A stretch of DNA of 64,000 bases from Rhodoferax sp. (lineage in GTDB: Bacteria; Pseudomonadota; Gammaproteobacteria; Burkholderiales; Burkholderiaceae_C), in NCBI GenBank assembly GCA_024236015.1, contig JACKLK010000009.1, positions 62,001-126,000 on the forward strand. The letters are read 5' to 3'. The position numbers and the translations under genes were made by a program. Of the stretch, positions 46,961-56,217 are shown piece after piece. The stretch's first letter is position 1. Each line of letters opens with the position of its first letter. The notes under the pieces are model-generated. The model worked only from the letters and a program-made list of their open reading frames with translations, searched no databases and was not told the origin of the DNA.

Positions 46961-47707
46961 TCATTGCCAGACGTCGCGCAGCGGCGTGTCGGGCGTGTAG
47001 TGGTGTGCCACCTGTGCCTGCAGCAGTTCCGCGCTGGCCAGCGCGTCGGTCATGGCATGGTGCGGCCGGTACCGCGGCAGTCCGTAACGCGCGCGGCTAT
47101 CGGCGAGGCGGATCGACACCCAGGCCGGCTTGCGGCCCAGCACGCGGTCGACCAGGCTGCGGGGTTGCCCGCGGTGCATGCGTGCCTCGAGCTCCATCGT
47201 GTCCACCACCGGAAACCGGATGCCTTCGCCGATGCGCGACACCAGGGCCGCGTTCAGGAACTGGCGTTCGATGTCGGCGCAATGCACGACCAGCACGTGG
47301 CCGGCGATGACGCCCAGCAATTCGTCCAGGATCTGGTCCAGGTCGGGTGCGTGCCGCACCTGGCTGTCGGTGATGCCGTGGATGGTGACCGATTCGGCGC
47401 CCAGCGGCGCGCGCGGTTTCACGATCCAGTGCCGCGAACGGCTGCTTGCGATGCGGTCCAGGTGCATCGGCACCAGGCCGACACTGACGATGCCGTCGCG
47501 TGCGGGATCCAGGCCGGTGGTCTCGACGTCCAGCGCGATCAGCGGCGCGCGCGACAGCGGGGTGTCGCCGGCGGCCATGCCCGCGGCGTAATAGGTCCGC
47601 AGCCGCGGATCCTGTGCCTGGTCGGCCAGCGCGGCAAACGACGCGGGCCAGTCCGGGGGACCCGCCTTCGCTGCGCCCGGGCTCCGCAACAGGTCGGCAT
47701 GCAACAC
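46961..47707 (-). CDS. DEDDh-type 3'-5' exonuclease (DnaQ-like)
   Basis: 248 residues. The three exonuclease motifs are present: ALDVETTGLDPARDGIVSVG (Exo I), VLVVHCADIERQFLN (Exo II), and HHAMTDALASAELLQAQ (Exo IIIh), with HGITDSQV between them. It has an N-terminal extension of about 50 residues. Genes of this kind commonly follow a DUF294/CBS/cNMP-binding gene, as here with a gap of 10 bases, near a solute symporter. The nucleic-acid substrate in this context is unknown; it is not the polymerase III epsilon subunit. Confidence 0.9.
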   Translation of the reverse strand: MLHADLLRSPGAAKAGPPDWPASFAALADQAQDPRLRTYYAAGMAAGDTPLSRAPLIALDVETTGLDPARDGIVSVGLVPMHLDRIASSRSRHWIVKPRAPLGAESVTIHGITDSQVRHAPDLDQILDELLGVIAGHVLVVHCADIERQFLNAALVSRIGEGIRFPVVDTMELEARMHRGQPRSLVDRVLGRKPAWVSIRLADSRARYGLPRYRPHHAMTDALASAELLQAQVAHHYTPDTPLRDVWQ

Positions 47708-47717
47708 GGTGGCGGCC

Positions 47718-49589
47718 TCAGGCGATCCGACCGGGCTGGTAGCGGAATTTCAGGTAGGTCTGCGCATGGCTCAGGATCTGGAACGCGTCGCGCAGGCTCT
47801 TGCGCTCGAATTCCGAGAGTTTCTCGGGTTCGATGCTGTTGTCCGGCTCCAGGCCGGCCGCCATGTCGTGGGCCTGGTTGCGGATGCGCACCATCGAGAT
47901 GAATTCCAGCGCATCGTGCAGGTCCTGGCCGCGGCCCTGGGGCAGGACGTCGGCCGCGATCACGTCGCGCAGGCGCTCGAACGAATTGCGCGCGCGCGAG
48001 CCGATCGCCAGGGCATGGACCCGGATCAGGTCGACCATCGGCGCCGTGCCGCGACGCTTGAGATTGATGGCGTTGGCGTGCCGGCCGTCGGGTTCGAGCA
48101 CGAAATCCTTGAAGAAACCCAGCGGCGGCGTGCGCAGCAGCGCATTGCGCGCCATGCAGGCCAGGAAACGCGTGTTGGCGCGCGCCTTGTCGGCGATCAG
48201 CGTGCGCAATCGTTCGGAGAACGCGGTCTGGCCCCATACGCCGTCGAGGTCGAAGAAGATGCTCGCCGCCAGCAGCGTCTCGGGTGTCGGTTGTTCGATC
48301 CACTGGCGGAAGGTGTCCTGCCACACGCGCAGGCTCTGGCGCCAGCGGGTGTTGGTGGCCATCACGTCGCCGCTGCAGTAGCTGTAGCCGCTGCGGGCCA
48401 GGCCGTCGCTGACGAAGGCGGCCAGTTGCCGGAAGTAGTCGTCGTGCCGGGCCGGATCGAAGCGGTCGTCGAGTACGAGTGCGTTGTCTTGGTCGGTCAC
48501 CACCAGTTGTTCGTGCCGGGCCATCGAACCCAGTGCGAGGAAACAGTAGGGCACCGGCGGCGGGCCGAGTTGTTGCTCGGCCAGCTCGAGCAGGCGCTGC
48601 TTGAAGCCGCGGCCGATCAGGGCCATGGTGCTGCCGATCACGCGCGAATTGCTGTCCTGTTCCGCCAGGCGCTGGAAGCAGGCCCGCACGTCGCTCGCCA
48701 GCGCGGCCAGCCCGTCGACGTCGTTCTGCTTGGCGATGCTGCCCACGACGAACAGGCTGCTTTGCGACTCGTGCCGCAAAACGTCGGACAAGGCGATGAC
48801 CCCCATGGGCTTGTCCTGGCGCAGCACCGGCAGGTGGTGCACCTTGTGGCGCAGCATCGCCAGGATGGCTTCGAACACCTGCTGGTCGTGCCGCAGCACC
48901 ACCGGGTCGGGCGTCATGATGTCGCGTACCGGCGTGTCGTAGGGCAGGCCTTCGGCCACCAGCCGCGATCGCAGGTCGCGGTCGGTCAGGATGCCGACCA
49001 TGCGTGGCGGCGCGTCGGATTCCGCCTCCAGGATGAGCAGGCACGAGACGCCGCCATCGGCCATGCGGCGGGCCGCGTCCAGCGCCGTGGCCGACTGCTC
49101 CATGCATACCGGTTCGCGTGCGATCAGGGTGTCGACCGTGACCGAGGTCAGCGGGTTGCCTTCCTCGCGCCGCGACACGACCTGGCGCAGGCGCACCCGG
49201 TCCTCGGTGGCGACCAGGTCGGCAAAACGCTCCTGGTTCTCGAACAGTTCGGTGAAGACCGGTTCGGGCACCAGGTACAGCAGGCTGTCCTCCAGGGCCC
49301 GGGCCGGGAAACGCACGGTCTTGCGGTGCAGCAGTCCGAACTCGCCGAAATAGCCGCCCTCGTTCATGCGGTCGTACAGGCTGCCGTCGCGGTGAAACAC
49401 CTCGACCGCGCCGCTACGCACCAGATGCAGGAACTGCGCCGGCTCGCCGAATTCGACGATCTGCGTGCCGGCTTTGCAATAGCGCACGTCGGTGGCCGAT
49501 GCCACCACATGGAGCACCTGCTCCGGCAGTTCCTTGAACAGGGCATGGCCCTGCAGAAAGTTCAGGATCTCGAGTTGCTCGTCCTGCAT
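47718..49589 (-). CDS. cNMP-binding, CBS-pair and DUF294 nucleotidyltransferase-like protein
   Basis: 623 residues. Domain order: a cyclic-nucleotide-binding domain (about 15-125, with GGYFGEFGLLHRK and FPARALEDS), a CBS pair (about 155-285), and a DUF294 nucleotidyltransferase domain (about 300-450) whose motif LGSMARHEQLVVTDQDNALV keeps the GS and two acidic positions, then a C-terminal helical domain. The resemblance to GlnD suggests a regulatory transferase, possibly sensing nucleotides. It lies between a BCCT transporter gene and an exonuclease gene, with 40 and 10 base gaps, all one operon. Confidence 0.9.
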   Translation of the reverse strand: MQDEQLEILNFLQGHALFKELPEQVLHVVASATDVRYCKAGTQIVEFGEPAQFLHLVRSGAVEVFHRDGSLYDRMNEGGYFGEFGLLHRKTVRFPARALEDSLLYLVPEPVFTELFENQERFADLVATEDRVRLRQVVSRREEGNPLTSVTVDTLIAREPVCMEQSATALDAARRMADGGVSCLLILEAESDAPPRMVGILTDRDLRSRLVAEGLPYDTPVRDIMTPDPVVLRHDQQVFEAILAMLRHKVHHLPVLRQDKPMGVIALSDVLRHESQSSLFVVGSIAKQNDVDGLAALASDVRACFQRLAEQDSNSRVIGSTMALIGRGFKQRLLELAEQQLGPPPVPYCFLALGSMARHEQLVVTDQDNALVLDDRFDPARHDDYFRQLAAFVSDGLARSGYSYCSGDVMATNTRWRQSLRVWQDTFRQWIEQPTPETLLAASIFFDLDGVWGQTAFSERLRTLIADKARANTRFLACMARNALLRTPPLGFFKDFVLEPDGRHANAINLKRRGTAPMVDLIRVHALAIGSRARNSFERLRDVIAADVLPQGRGQDLHDALEFISMVRIRNQAHDMAAGLEPDNSIEPEKLSEFERKSLRDAFQILSHAQTYLKFRYQPGRIA

Positions 49590-49629
49590 GGTGTCGGGGC
49601 CGGGCCGTACCGGCCGGCCCGTGCGCGCG

Positions 49630-51261
49630 TCATGCCCCGCGGGGCTCCGAGGCCAGGCCCTTGACCACCGCCACGGTGGCGATCAGGAGCACGATCGTGA
49701 ACGGAAAGCCGGTCGACACGGCCATCGCCTGCAGGGCCACCAGACCGCCGCCCAGAATCAGCGCGATCGCGACCAGGCCCTCGAACACGCACCAGAACAC
49801 GCGTTGCGGCGTCGGCGCGTCGACCTTGCCGCCGGCGGCGATGACGTCGATCACCAGCGAGCCGGAGTCGGAGGAGGTCACGAAGAACACCACCACCAGC
49901 ACGATGGCCAGGAAGGAGGTGATCTGCGCCATCGGCAAGACGTCGAGCATCTGGAAGATCTGCAGCGGCAACGCCGCTTCGGCAACGGCCTTGTAGCCGT
50001 CCTGGACCAGTTGCGAGATCGCGGTGCCGCCGAACACGGTCATCCACAACACACAGGCCAGCGACGGGATGATCAGCACCGAGACGATGAATTCGCGCAC
50101 CGTGCGGCCGCGCGACACGCGCGCGATGAACATGCCCACGAACGGTGACCAGCTGATCCACCAGGCCCAGTAGAAGGCGGTCCAGCCCTGCGAGAAGTTG
50201 GCGTCTTCGCGGCCGAACGGATTCGACAAGGCCGGCAGGTATTCGACGTAGGCGCCCAGGTTGCTGAAGAAGCCCGACGCAATGGCCAGCGTCGGGCCGA
50301 CGGCGATCAGGAATACCAGCAGCAACACGGCCAGGATCATGTTGATCTCCGACAGCCGCTTGACGCCGGCGTCCAGGCCGGCCAGCACCGAGGTCAGCGC
50401 GATCGCGGTGATGCCGATGACCAGCACGATCTGCGTCGTGTCGCCCAGCGAAATGCCGAACAGGTAGTTCAGTCCGGCGGCCGCCTGCGAAGCGCCCAGG
50501 CCCAGCGACGTGGCCAGGCCGAACATGGTCGCGAGCACGGCCAGGATATCGACGACGTGGCCGGGCCAACCCCAGATGCGTTCGCCGAGCAGTGGGTAGA
50601 ACACCGAGCGGATCGTCAGCGGCAACCCTTTGTTGAACGAGAACAGCGCCAGGCCCAGCGCCAGGATGGCGTAGATGGCCCAGGGATGCAGCGCCCAATG
50701 GAAGATCGTCGCCGCCATGCCCAGCCGGGTGGCGGCGGCGGCGTCGCCGGCCGCTGCGCCCAGCGGGGCCCAGTCGGTCCGTGCGCCGTTCTCGACCGTG
50801 GTCCCGCCCATGGAGCTGCCGAAATGCGACAGCGGTTCGGACACGCCGTAGAACATCAGGCCGATGCCCATGCCGGCAGCGAACAACATCGAGAACCAGC
50901 CCAGGTATCCGTAGTCCGGCTTGGCCAGCGTGCCGCCCAGTCGCACCTTGCCCAGCGGCGAGATGGCCAGGCCGAGGCAGACCAGCACGAAGATGTTGCC
51001 GGCACTGATGAAGAACCAGTCGAGGTTGGACGTGAGCCAGCCGCGCAGATCGCCGAACATCGGTTCGACCTGGGTCTGGAACATCAAGGTCAGCAGCACG
51101 AAGGCGACGATGGTCAGGCCCGAGACGGCGAACACCCGGTTGTGGATGTCCAGGCCGAACGGCCCCAGGTTCAGGACGATGTTGTCCTGTCCAATCTTGT
51201 AGTCGGTATTGATGGGATTGACGTCACCGTCGGGCACCATCGGGTCTTTGGACGCAGCCAT
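49630..51261 (-). CDS. BCCT family transporter (betaine/carnitine/choline type)
   Basis: 543 residues and about 12 membrane helices. The BCCT signature is exact: WTAFYWAWWISWSPFVGMFIARVSRGRTVREF, together with GMGIGLMFYGVSEPLSHF and the FHWALHPWAIYAI segment. It should import a quaternary ammonium compound with sodium or protons, for osmoprotection or nutrition. No long C-terminal osmosensing tail is present, so regulation by osmolarity is less likely. AGGAGA is 9 bases before ATG 51261. It heads an operon with the DUF294 protein and the exonuclease. Confidence 0.93.
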   Translation of the reverse strand: MAASKDPMVPDGDVNPINTDYKIGQDNIVLNLGPFGLDIHNRVFAVSGLTIVAFVLLTLMFQTQVEPMFGDLRGWLTSNLDWFFISAGNIFVLVCLGLAISPLGKVRLGGTLAKPDYGYLGWFSMLFAAGMGIGLMFYGVSEPLSHFGSSMGGTTVENGARTDWAPLGAAAGDAAAATRLGMAATIFHWALHPWAIYAILALGLALFSFNKGLPLTIRSVFYPLLGERIWGWPGHVVDILAVLATMFGLATSLGLGASQAAAGLNYLFGISLGDTTQIVLVIGITAIALTSVLAGLDAGVKRLSEINMILAVLLLVFLIAVGPTLAIASGFFSNLGAYVEYLPALSNPFGREDANFSQGWTAFYWAWWISWSPFVGMFIARVSRGRTVREFIVSVLIIPSLACVLWMTVFGGTAISQLVQDGYKAVAEAALPLQIFQMLDVLPMAQITSFLAIVLVVVFFVTSSDSGSLVIDVIAAGGKVDAPTPQRVFWCVFEGLVAIALILGGGLVALQAMAVSTGFPFTIVLLIATVAVVKGLASEPRGA

Positions 51262-51439
51262 CTTTATATGCTCTCCTGTAGCTGGTTTCGGTATCGATGC
51301 GCATGACGGTACACAGGCCGGAGGGCGGCGCCAGGTCCGGCAACCGTTCATTGCAGTCCATCGACCTTAACATGCGTCAATACCGGCAGCAATGGCAGGC
51401 GCGCCGCGCATGGTCGCGGCGCCGACATGCGCGCGGGTC

Positions 51440-53449
51440 TCAACCGGGCGTGTGGTGCGTGCCGGGCGTGTCGAGCGGCGAGGCGTGCGGCATCTGCAGC
51501 AAGGTGTCCATGGGGGCCGGTGCGTGCCACAGGAATCCCTGGCCGTATTGCACGCCGAAGCTGCGCAACATGGCTGCGACCGATTCGGTCTCGATGCCTT
51601 CGGCGACGGTCTTCTTGCCGGTGGCCTGCGCCACGTCGCAGATCGCGCGCACCGCGGCCTGGTCGTAGGAGTCGCCCTCGAGCTGGCGCATGAACTGGCC
51701 GTCGATCTTGAGCACGTCGACCGGCAGGCTCTTGAGGTAGGTGAACGAGGACATGCCGCTGCCGAAATCGTCCAGCGACACGCTGGCGCCGAGCGCATGC
51801 AGCCGATCGAAGAAGACGATGGACTGCTGCAACTTGGTGATGGCCGATGTCTCGGTCACCTCGAAGTACAGCTTGCGACGGTCGAACGTGATCGCCTGCA
51901 TGCGCTCGAGCAGGAATTGCTGGAACGCGGTATCGCTGACGGACTGGCCGGACAGGTTGATCGACAAGGCGTCGACGTTCGACAACCGGTGCCCGTGGCG
52001 CGTCAGCCATTCGAACACCGCACCCACGACCCAGCGGTCGATGCGCGTGGCCAGCGCATAACGCTCGGCCACCGGCAGGAATGCCCCGGGTTCGACGATC
52101 TGGCCATCCTCGACCATGCGCAACAGCACCTCGCCGCGCAGCCTGCCGTCGTCGTGTGCGCAGATGGGCACGATGCGCTGCCAGTACAGCCGCATGCGAC
52201 CCTCGTCGAGCGCGTTGTGCAAGCGCTGCACCCAGTTCGTGATGCCGCGCTGCGTCTGCACACCGAGGTCGGAGTCCACGTACAGGTAGACCCGGTTGCG
52301 ACCGGACTCCTTGGCGATGTAACACGCCGAGTCGGCCGCCTGCATCACCGCGGTGACCGAGCTCCAGTGTTCGCCCAGCATCACCAGCCCGATGCTGGCG
52401 CCGATGTGGAAGGTCTGGCCGGCCTGCGCGAAGCGGTAGTCGTCGATGCTCAGGCAGATGTGCTCGGCCAGCTGGCGGGCGCTGACCTGGTCGCAGCGCG
52501 ACAGGATGACGGCGAACTCGTCGCCTCCGATGCGCGCGACGATGTCGCTGGTGCGCACGATGCGCCGGATCAGTACCGCGACTTCGCGCAGCAGCTGGTC
52601 GCCGCCACTGTGGCCGCAGGTGTCGTTGACGATCTTGAAGCGGTCGAGGTCGATGAACAGCACGGCATGGCGCTGGCGTTTGTCGGGAGCCGACACCAGG
52701 GTCTGGTTCAGCACGCGTTCGAACTCGTCACGGTTGATCAGGCCGGTCAGCGCGTCGTGCGCGGCGCGGTGGCTGACCTCGGCATGCAGCCGTTCGAGCT
52801 CGTCGTTGCGTTGCACGGCCAGTCGCATCTGGCGCACCGCCAGCACCGCAAACGCCGACGCCACGAGCAGCAGGGCCAGGCACATCGCCCAGGCCGTCTT
52901 CACCTGGGTTCGCACCGCGTCCAGGTACCGCACGTTGATCCGGTGGCGCGCATGGTGGCTGCCCAGCAGCACCTGCTGGATCGGAGCCGATACGCGGTCG
53001 AGTTCGGCATGCAGCGCGAGCAGGCCTGCCTCGTCGAATGCCGGCAGTTCGTCCGCCGAGCCGAAAAAGCGGTCGGCAACGGCGGTGAACTGCCCGAGCT
53101 CGGCCAGCAGCGCCTGGTAGCTGGGCAATTCGCCGATCAGGCGCTGGCTCAGGCCGTCGCGCACGTTGTCGTAGCGGCTGGCAAAGATGCCGTAGCGCAG
53201 CAGCAGCCGGGCCATCGACTCCCCCTGGCCGCGCTCGAGCAGTGCCGCGTCGATGGCCGATCCCAGCTTGAGGTGTTCGACCTGCAGCTGGAACACATCC
53301 CATTCCCCCATCGTGCGACCGTCGCTGACGGTTTCCTCGATAGCCTGCAGCTGCACGACCTGCAGCGTCATCATGCCGGCCATCAGCAACAGGGCGAGCG
53401 CGCCCAGCACGGCCAGCAGGCGGTTGATCTGGCGGCGGCGAAGGTTCAT
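51440..53449 (-). CDS. Membrane GGDEF-EAL cyclic-di-GMP protein
   Basis: 669 residues. Two membrane helices (about 10-32 and 188-210) bracket a periplasmic four-helix-like sensor. The GGDEF domain has an intact active site (RIGGDEF) and an inhibitory site RTSD five residues before it. The EAL domain keeps ExLxR (EVLLR), INLSG, EVTET, SLDDFGSG, KIDGQF and AEGIET, so it could make and degrade cyclic-di-GMP. The gene for a cysteine-free molybdopterin-fold periplasmic protein precedes it by 19 bases, suggesting a ligand-bound partner that talks to the periplasmic sensor. Confidence 0.93.
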   Translation of the reverse strand: MNLRRRQINRLLAVLGALALLLMAGMMTLQVVQLQAIEETVSDGRTMGEWDVFQLQVEHLKLGSAIDAALLERGQGESMARLLLRYGIFASRYDNVRDGLSQRLIGELPSYQALLAELGQFTAVADRFFGSADELPAFDEAGLLALHAELDRVSAPIQQVLLGSHHARHRINVRYLDAVRTQVKTAWAMCLALLLVASAFAVLAVRQMRLAVQRNDELERLHAEVSHRAAHDALTGLINRDEFERVLNQTLVSAPDKRQRHAVLFIDLDRFKIVNDTCGHSGGDQLLREVAVLIRRIVRTSDIVARIGGDEFAVILSRCDQVSARQLAEHICLSIDDYRFAQAGQTFHIGASIGLVMLGEHWSSVTAVMQAADSACYIAKESGRNRVYLYVDSDLGVQTQRGITNWVQRLHNALDEGRMRLYWQRIVPICAHDDGRLRGEVLLRMVEDGQIVEPGAFLPVAERYALATRIDRWVVGAVFEWLTRHGHRLSNVDALSINLSGQSVSDTAFQQFLLERMQAITFDRRKLYFEVTETSAITKLQQSIVFFDRLHALGASVSLDDFGSGMSSFTYLKSLPVDVLKIDGQFMRQLEGDSYDQAAVRAICDVAQATGKKTVAEGIETESVAAMLRSFGVQYGQGFLWHAPAPMDTLLQMPHASPLDTPGTHHTPG

Positions 53450-53468
53450 CGGACGGTTGCTGCCGCGC

Positions 53469-53975
53469 CTACCGTACGGTGATGCGCGTGAGCTGCCAGA
53501 TCGAGCGGGCGTAGAAGACCTCGTTGCGCGTCTCGGGCCGGTCGTCGAAGGGGTAGACCAGGAACAACGGGCCTTTCTCGCGCACGCCGATCACCTTGCC
53601 GTCGATGCGCCGGGCCAGCAGCGGGCCGAAGCCGGCCGCGTCGTCGAACGGGACATCGACCGCGTAGTCGTTGAGCGCGACCATGTGCAGGGTCTTGCCC
53701 TTGGCCGCGACGGCTTCGAGCACGTCCTGCAAGCGCGGTCCGCTGAAGGTCACGGCCTCCTTGAACCAGGGGGTCCAGGTCCGGAAACTGTATGCCGGCA
53801 GTGCATCGAGCATGGTGGCGTCGAAGCGAACGTCGGTGGCGCCGTTGCGCGTGGCGATGGCGCCATCGATGGTCAGGATGACCGACTGCTGCGCCGACTG
53901 CGCATGCGCCTGTCCGCCGCCGAGCGTCAGGCTGACGACGAGAACGACCAGAATCCTGCTCACGAGGGCATGCAT
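53469..53975 (-). CDS. Exported molybdopterin-domain-like protein without cysteine
   Basis: 168 residues. A signal peptide (ILVVLVVSLTLGGGQAHAQ) is followed by a domain resembling the oxidoreductase molybdopterin-binding (SUOX-like) fold: VTFSGPRLQDVLEAVAAKGKTLHMVALNDYAVDVPFDD, and GPLFLVYPFDDRPE near the end. The protein contains no cysteine at all, so it cannot ligate molybdenum as sulphite oxidases do, and it is about half their size. It lies immediately upstream of the GGDEF-EAL gene. A periplasmic binding or sensing function is more likely than catalysis. Confidence 0.75.
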   Translation of the reverse strand: MHALVSRILVVLVVSLTLGGGQAHAQSAQQSVILTIDGAIATRNGATDVRFDATMLDALPAYSFRTWTPWFKEAVTFSGPRLQDVLEAVAAKGKTLHMVALNDYAVDVPFDDAAGFGPLLARRIDGKVIGVREKGPLFLVYPFDDRPETRNEVFYARSIWQLTRITVR

Positions 53976-54076
53976 TGTTCTTCTCCTGCACGAGGCGGCG
54001 ACAAGGGGCAGATTCTAGACAGGAGCCCGCGGGCCGCGCTGGCGCGGGCCTTGCGCCAGCGGACGGTCCACCGGCG

Positions 54077-55411
54077 TCAACGGTTGGTGAACGGCGCGCG
54101 CAGGAATCCCCGGAACCGGGCGCGCCCGCCACGCACCGGTGCGCCGGTGAGCCGATAGTGCGGGAACCGCGCCAGGAACCGCCCGATCGCGATGCGGCCC
54201 TCGAGCCGCGCCAGGCTCAGGCCGGCGCACTGGTGGATGCCGAAGCCGAACGCCAGGTGCCGGTTGTCGCGCCGCCACAGGTCCAGGCGCCCTGGTTGAT
54301 CGAACTGGGCCGGGTCGCGGTTGGCCGCGCCGATGCACAGGGTCACCAGCGCGCCGGCGGGCAGGTCGACGCCGCCGACCGTGCAGGCGGCGGTGGCGCG
54401 GCGGTTGCCCAGCTGGTTGGAGGACTCGAAGCGCAGGAATTCGTCCACCGCGCTGTCCAGGTGCGGTTCCAGGGCGGCCGGGTCGCCCTGGTAATGCGTG
54501 ATGCGCTGCAGCAGTTCGGACCGGGCGTCGGGCCATTCCTGCAACGCCACCAGGGCATTGCCGATCAGGTTGGTCGTGGTCTCGTGGCCGGCGTTGAGGA
54601 TGAAGATGCAGTTGTGCAGCAGTTCCTGTTCCGACAGGCGGCCGCCATCGGCGCCGTCGGCCTCGCCCTGGATCAGCCGCGTCAACACGTCATGCTGCGG
54701 GTCGCCCGGCTTGCGCCGGCGTTCGGCGACCAGTTGCTCCAGGTACTGCAGGAATTCGGTCACGCTGCGGTTGCCCAGCGCTTCCTGCTGCGGTGTCAGC
54801 GCCGGCTCGAGGGCGCCCAGGATCGCCAGCGACCAGCCGCGCAGCGGTCCGCGGTCGGCGTGGGGCACGCCGAGCAGGTTGCCGATGACCTCGACCGGGA
54901 TCGCGCTGGCGAAGTCCTCGATCAGGTCGCCATGGCCGCGGGCCTCGATGCCGTCGAGCAGCTGGTCGACCAGGGTGATCAGGCCGCCCTCCATCTCCCG
55001 GATGGCGCGCCGGGTCAACGCACCCATGATCAGCTTGCGCACGCGGGTATGCAGCGGCGGATCGTTGAACACCAGGCTGGTCGTGTGGTGGTCGAACAGC
55101 GGTGCGCCATTCGCCGGCCGCGCGTGCGCCTGCCACGGTGCATGCAGGTATTTGGGCGCGAACTCGACCCGCTTGTCCGAGCTGAACAGCCGGGCGTCGC
55201 GATAGACCGCGACCAGGTCCTGGTACCGGGTCAGGAACCAGCTGCCGTCGGGCATCGCGCGCACCGGTTGCGTCTCGCGCAGCAGGTCGTAGACCGGATA
55301 CGGATTGGCGTAGAAGTCGGCCGGCAAGGCGCGCAGGTCGAAACCGTCCGCGATCTGCCGCGCCCGCGCGGCGGTTATCGGCGCCGTGGCAACGACGGGG
55401 CCGGTGGTCAT
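54077..55411 (-). CDS. Cytochrome P450
   Basis: 444 residues, soluble bacterial P450 length. The heme loop FGFGIHQCAGLSLARLEG holds the thiolate ligand Cys395, the I-helix is NAGHETTTNLIGNAL with the acid-threonine pair, and the ExxR motif appears as DEFLRF. It should hydroxylate or otherwise oxidise an organic substrate using a ferredoxin and reductase, neither of which is encoded here. Its ATG overlaps the stop of the alpha/beta hydrolase gene (ATGA at 55408-55411), which ties the two functions together. Substrate unknown. Confidence 0.94.
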   Translation of the reverse strand: MTTGPVVATAPITAARARQIADGFDLRALPADFYANPYPVYDLLRETQPVRAMPDGSWFLTRYQDLVAVYRDARLFSSDKRVEFAPKYLHAPWQAHARPANGAPLFDHHTTSLVFNDPPLHTRVRKLIMGALTRRAIREMEGGLITLVDQLLDGIEARGHGDLIEDFASAIPVEVIGNLLGVPHADRGPLRGWSLAILGALEPALTPQQEALGNRSVTEFLQYLEQLVAERRRKPGDPQHDVLTRLIQGEADGADGGRLSEQELLHNCIFILNAGHETTTNLIGNALVALQEWPDARSELLQRITHYQGDPAALEPHLDSAVDEFLRFESSNQLGNRRATAACTVGGVDLPAGALVTLCIGAANRDPAQFDQPGRLDLWRRDNRHLAFGFGIHQCAGLSLARLEGRIAIGRFLARFPHYRLTGAPVRGGRARFRGFLRAPFTNR

Positions 55412-56217
55412 GCCTGCAGGAAGCGGTGCAGCGCTGCCAGTACCGCGTCCGGTGCCTCGAGCATCATCGCGTGCCCGCCGGGCACCGTCTCCACGGTGCC
55501 GTGGCGGGCCGCCCGCACCAGGGTCTGCGCCGCCTTGGGCGGTGTCATCTGGTCGTGCCGGCCCAGCACGAACAAGGTCGGCGCCGTCACCTTGGCCATG
55601 GCCGCATCGCCGCCGGCGTAACCGTCGCAGGCCTTGAAGCCGGTGTGGAAGACGTTCACGCGCGTGTTGCTGGCGAGCACGCGGCGCATCAGCGCGCGCG
55701 AGCCGCCGTACAGCCAGGTGCCGGGGCCGAGTCCCGATGGCGGCGGCGCCAGCGTGCTGTGCGAGAAGGTGTTGACCAGCGCGATGGCTTTCTCTGGGTC
55801 ATTCTGCGAGGCTTCGAGCAGCACCGGCGAGACCTTCATCGGGAACGCCACGCCGACCAGCACCAGGTGGCTGACCCGTTCGGGCGCGCGCGCCGCCGCC
55901 TCCAGCGCGATCAGCGCGCCGAAGCTGTGGCCGACCAGTGCCGCCTTCCCGACACCGGCGGCGTCCATCAGGGCCAGCACGAAGTCTGCGGCGGCCTCGA
56001 CGCTGGTCGGCGGATCTCCGGCGCTCTTGCCGTGTCCCGGCAGGTCGGGCGCCAGCACGTTCCAGCCGTGGTGCGCCAGCGACCGGGTCTGCAGGATCCA
56101 GACGCTGTGGTCGTTGAGCACGCCGTGCAGGAAGATCACGGTCGGTTTCTGAGCATCGAAGGGTTTGCCACCGGTGTAGCAGAAGGTCTTGCTGCCATGG
56201 ACGACGAGTTCCATCAT
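55408..56217 (-). CDS. Alpha/beta hydrolase
   Basis: 269 residues with the canonical alpha/beta hydrolase order: oxyanion strand VIFLHGVLNDHSVW, APDLPGHGKS, nucleophile elbow GHSFGAL (GxSxG serine), acid strand LFVLGRHDQMTPP and the catalytic histidine in VPGGHAMMLEAP. It is likely an esterase or lyase acting on a small molecule. Its start codon overlaps the stop of the sulphhydrylase-like gene (ATGATG at 56212-56217) and its stop overlaps the P450 start, so the three are translated as a unit. Confidence 0.91.
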   Translation of the reverse strand: MMELVVHGSKTFCYTGGKPFDAQKPTVIFLHGVLNDHSVWILQTRSLAHHGWNVLAPDLPGHGKSAGDPPTSVEAAADFVLALMDAAGVGKAALVGHSFGALIALEAAARAPERVSHLVLVGVAFPMKVSPVLLEASQNDPEKAIALVNTFSHSTLAPPPSGLGPGTWLYGGSRALMRRVLASNTRVNVFHTGFKACDGYAGGDAAMAKVTAPTLFVLGRHDQMTPPKAAQTLVRAARHGTVETVPGGHAMMLEAPDAVLAALHRFLQA

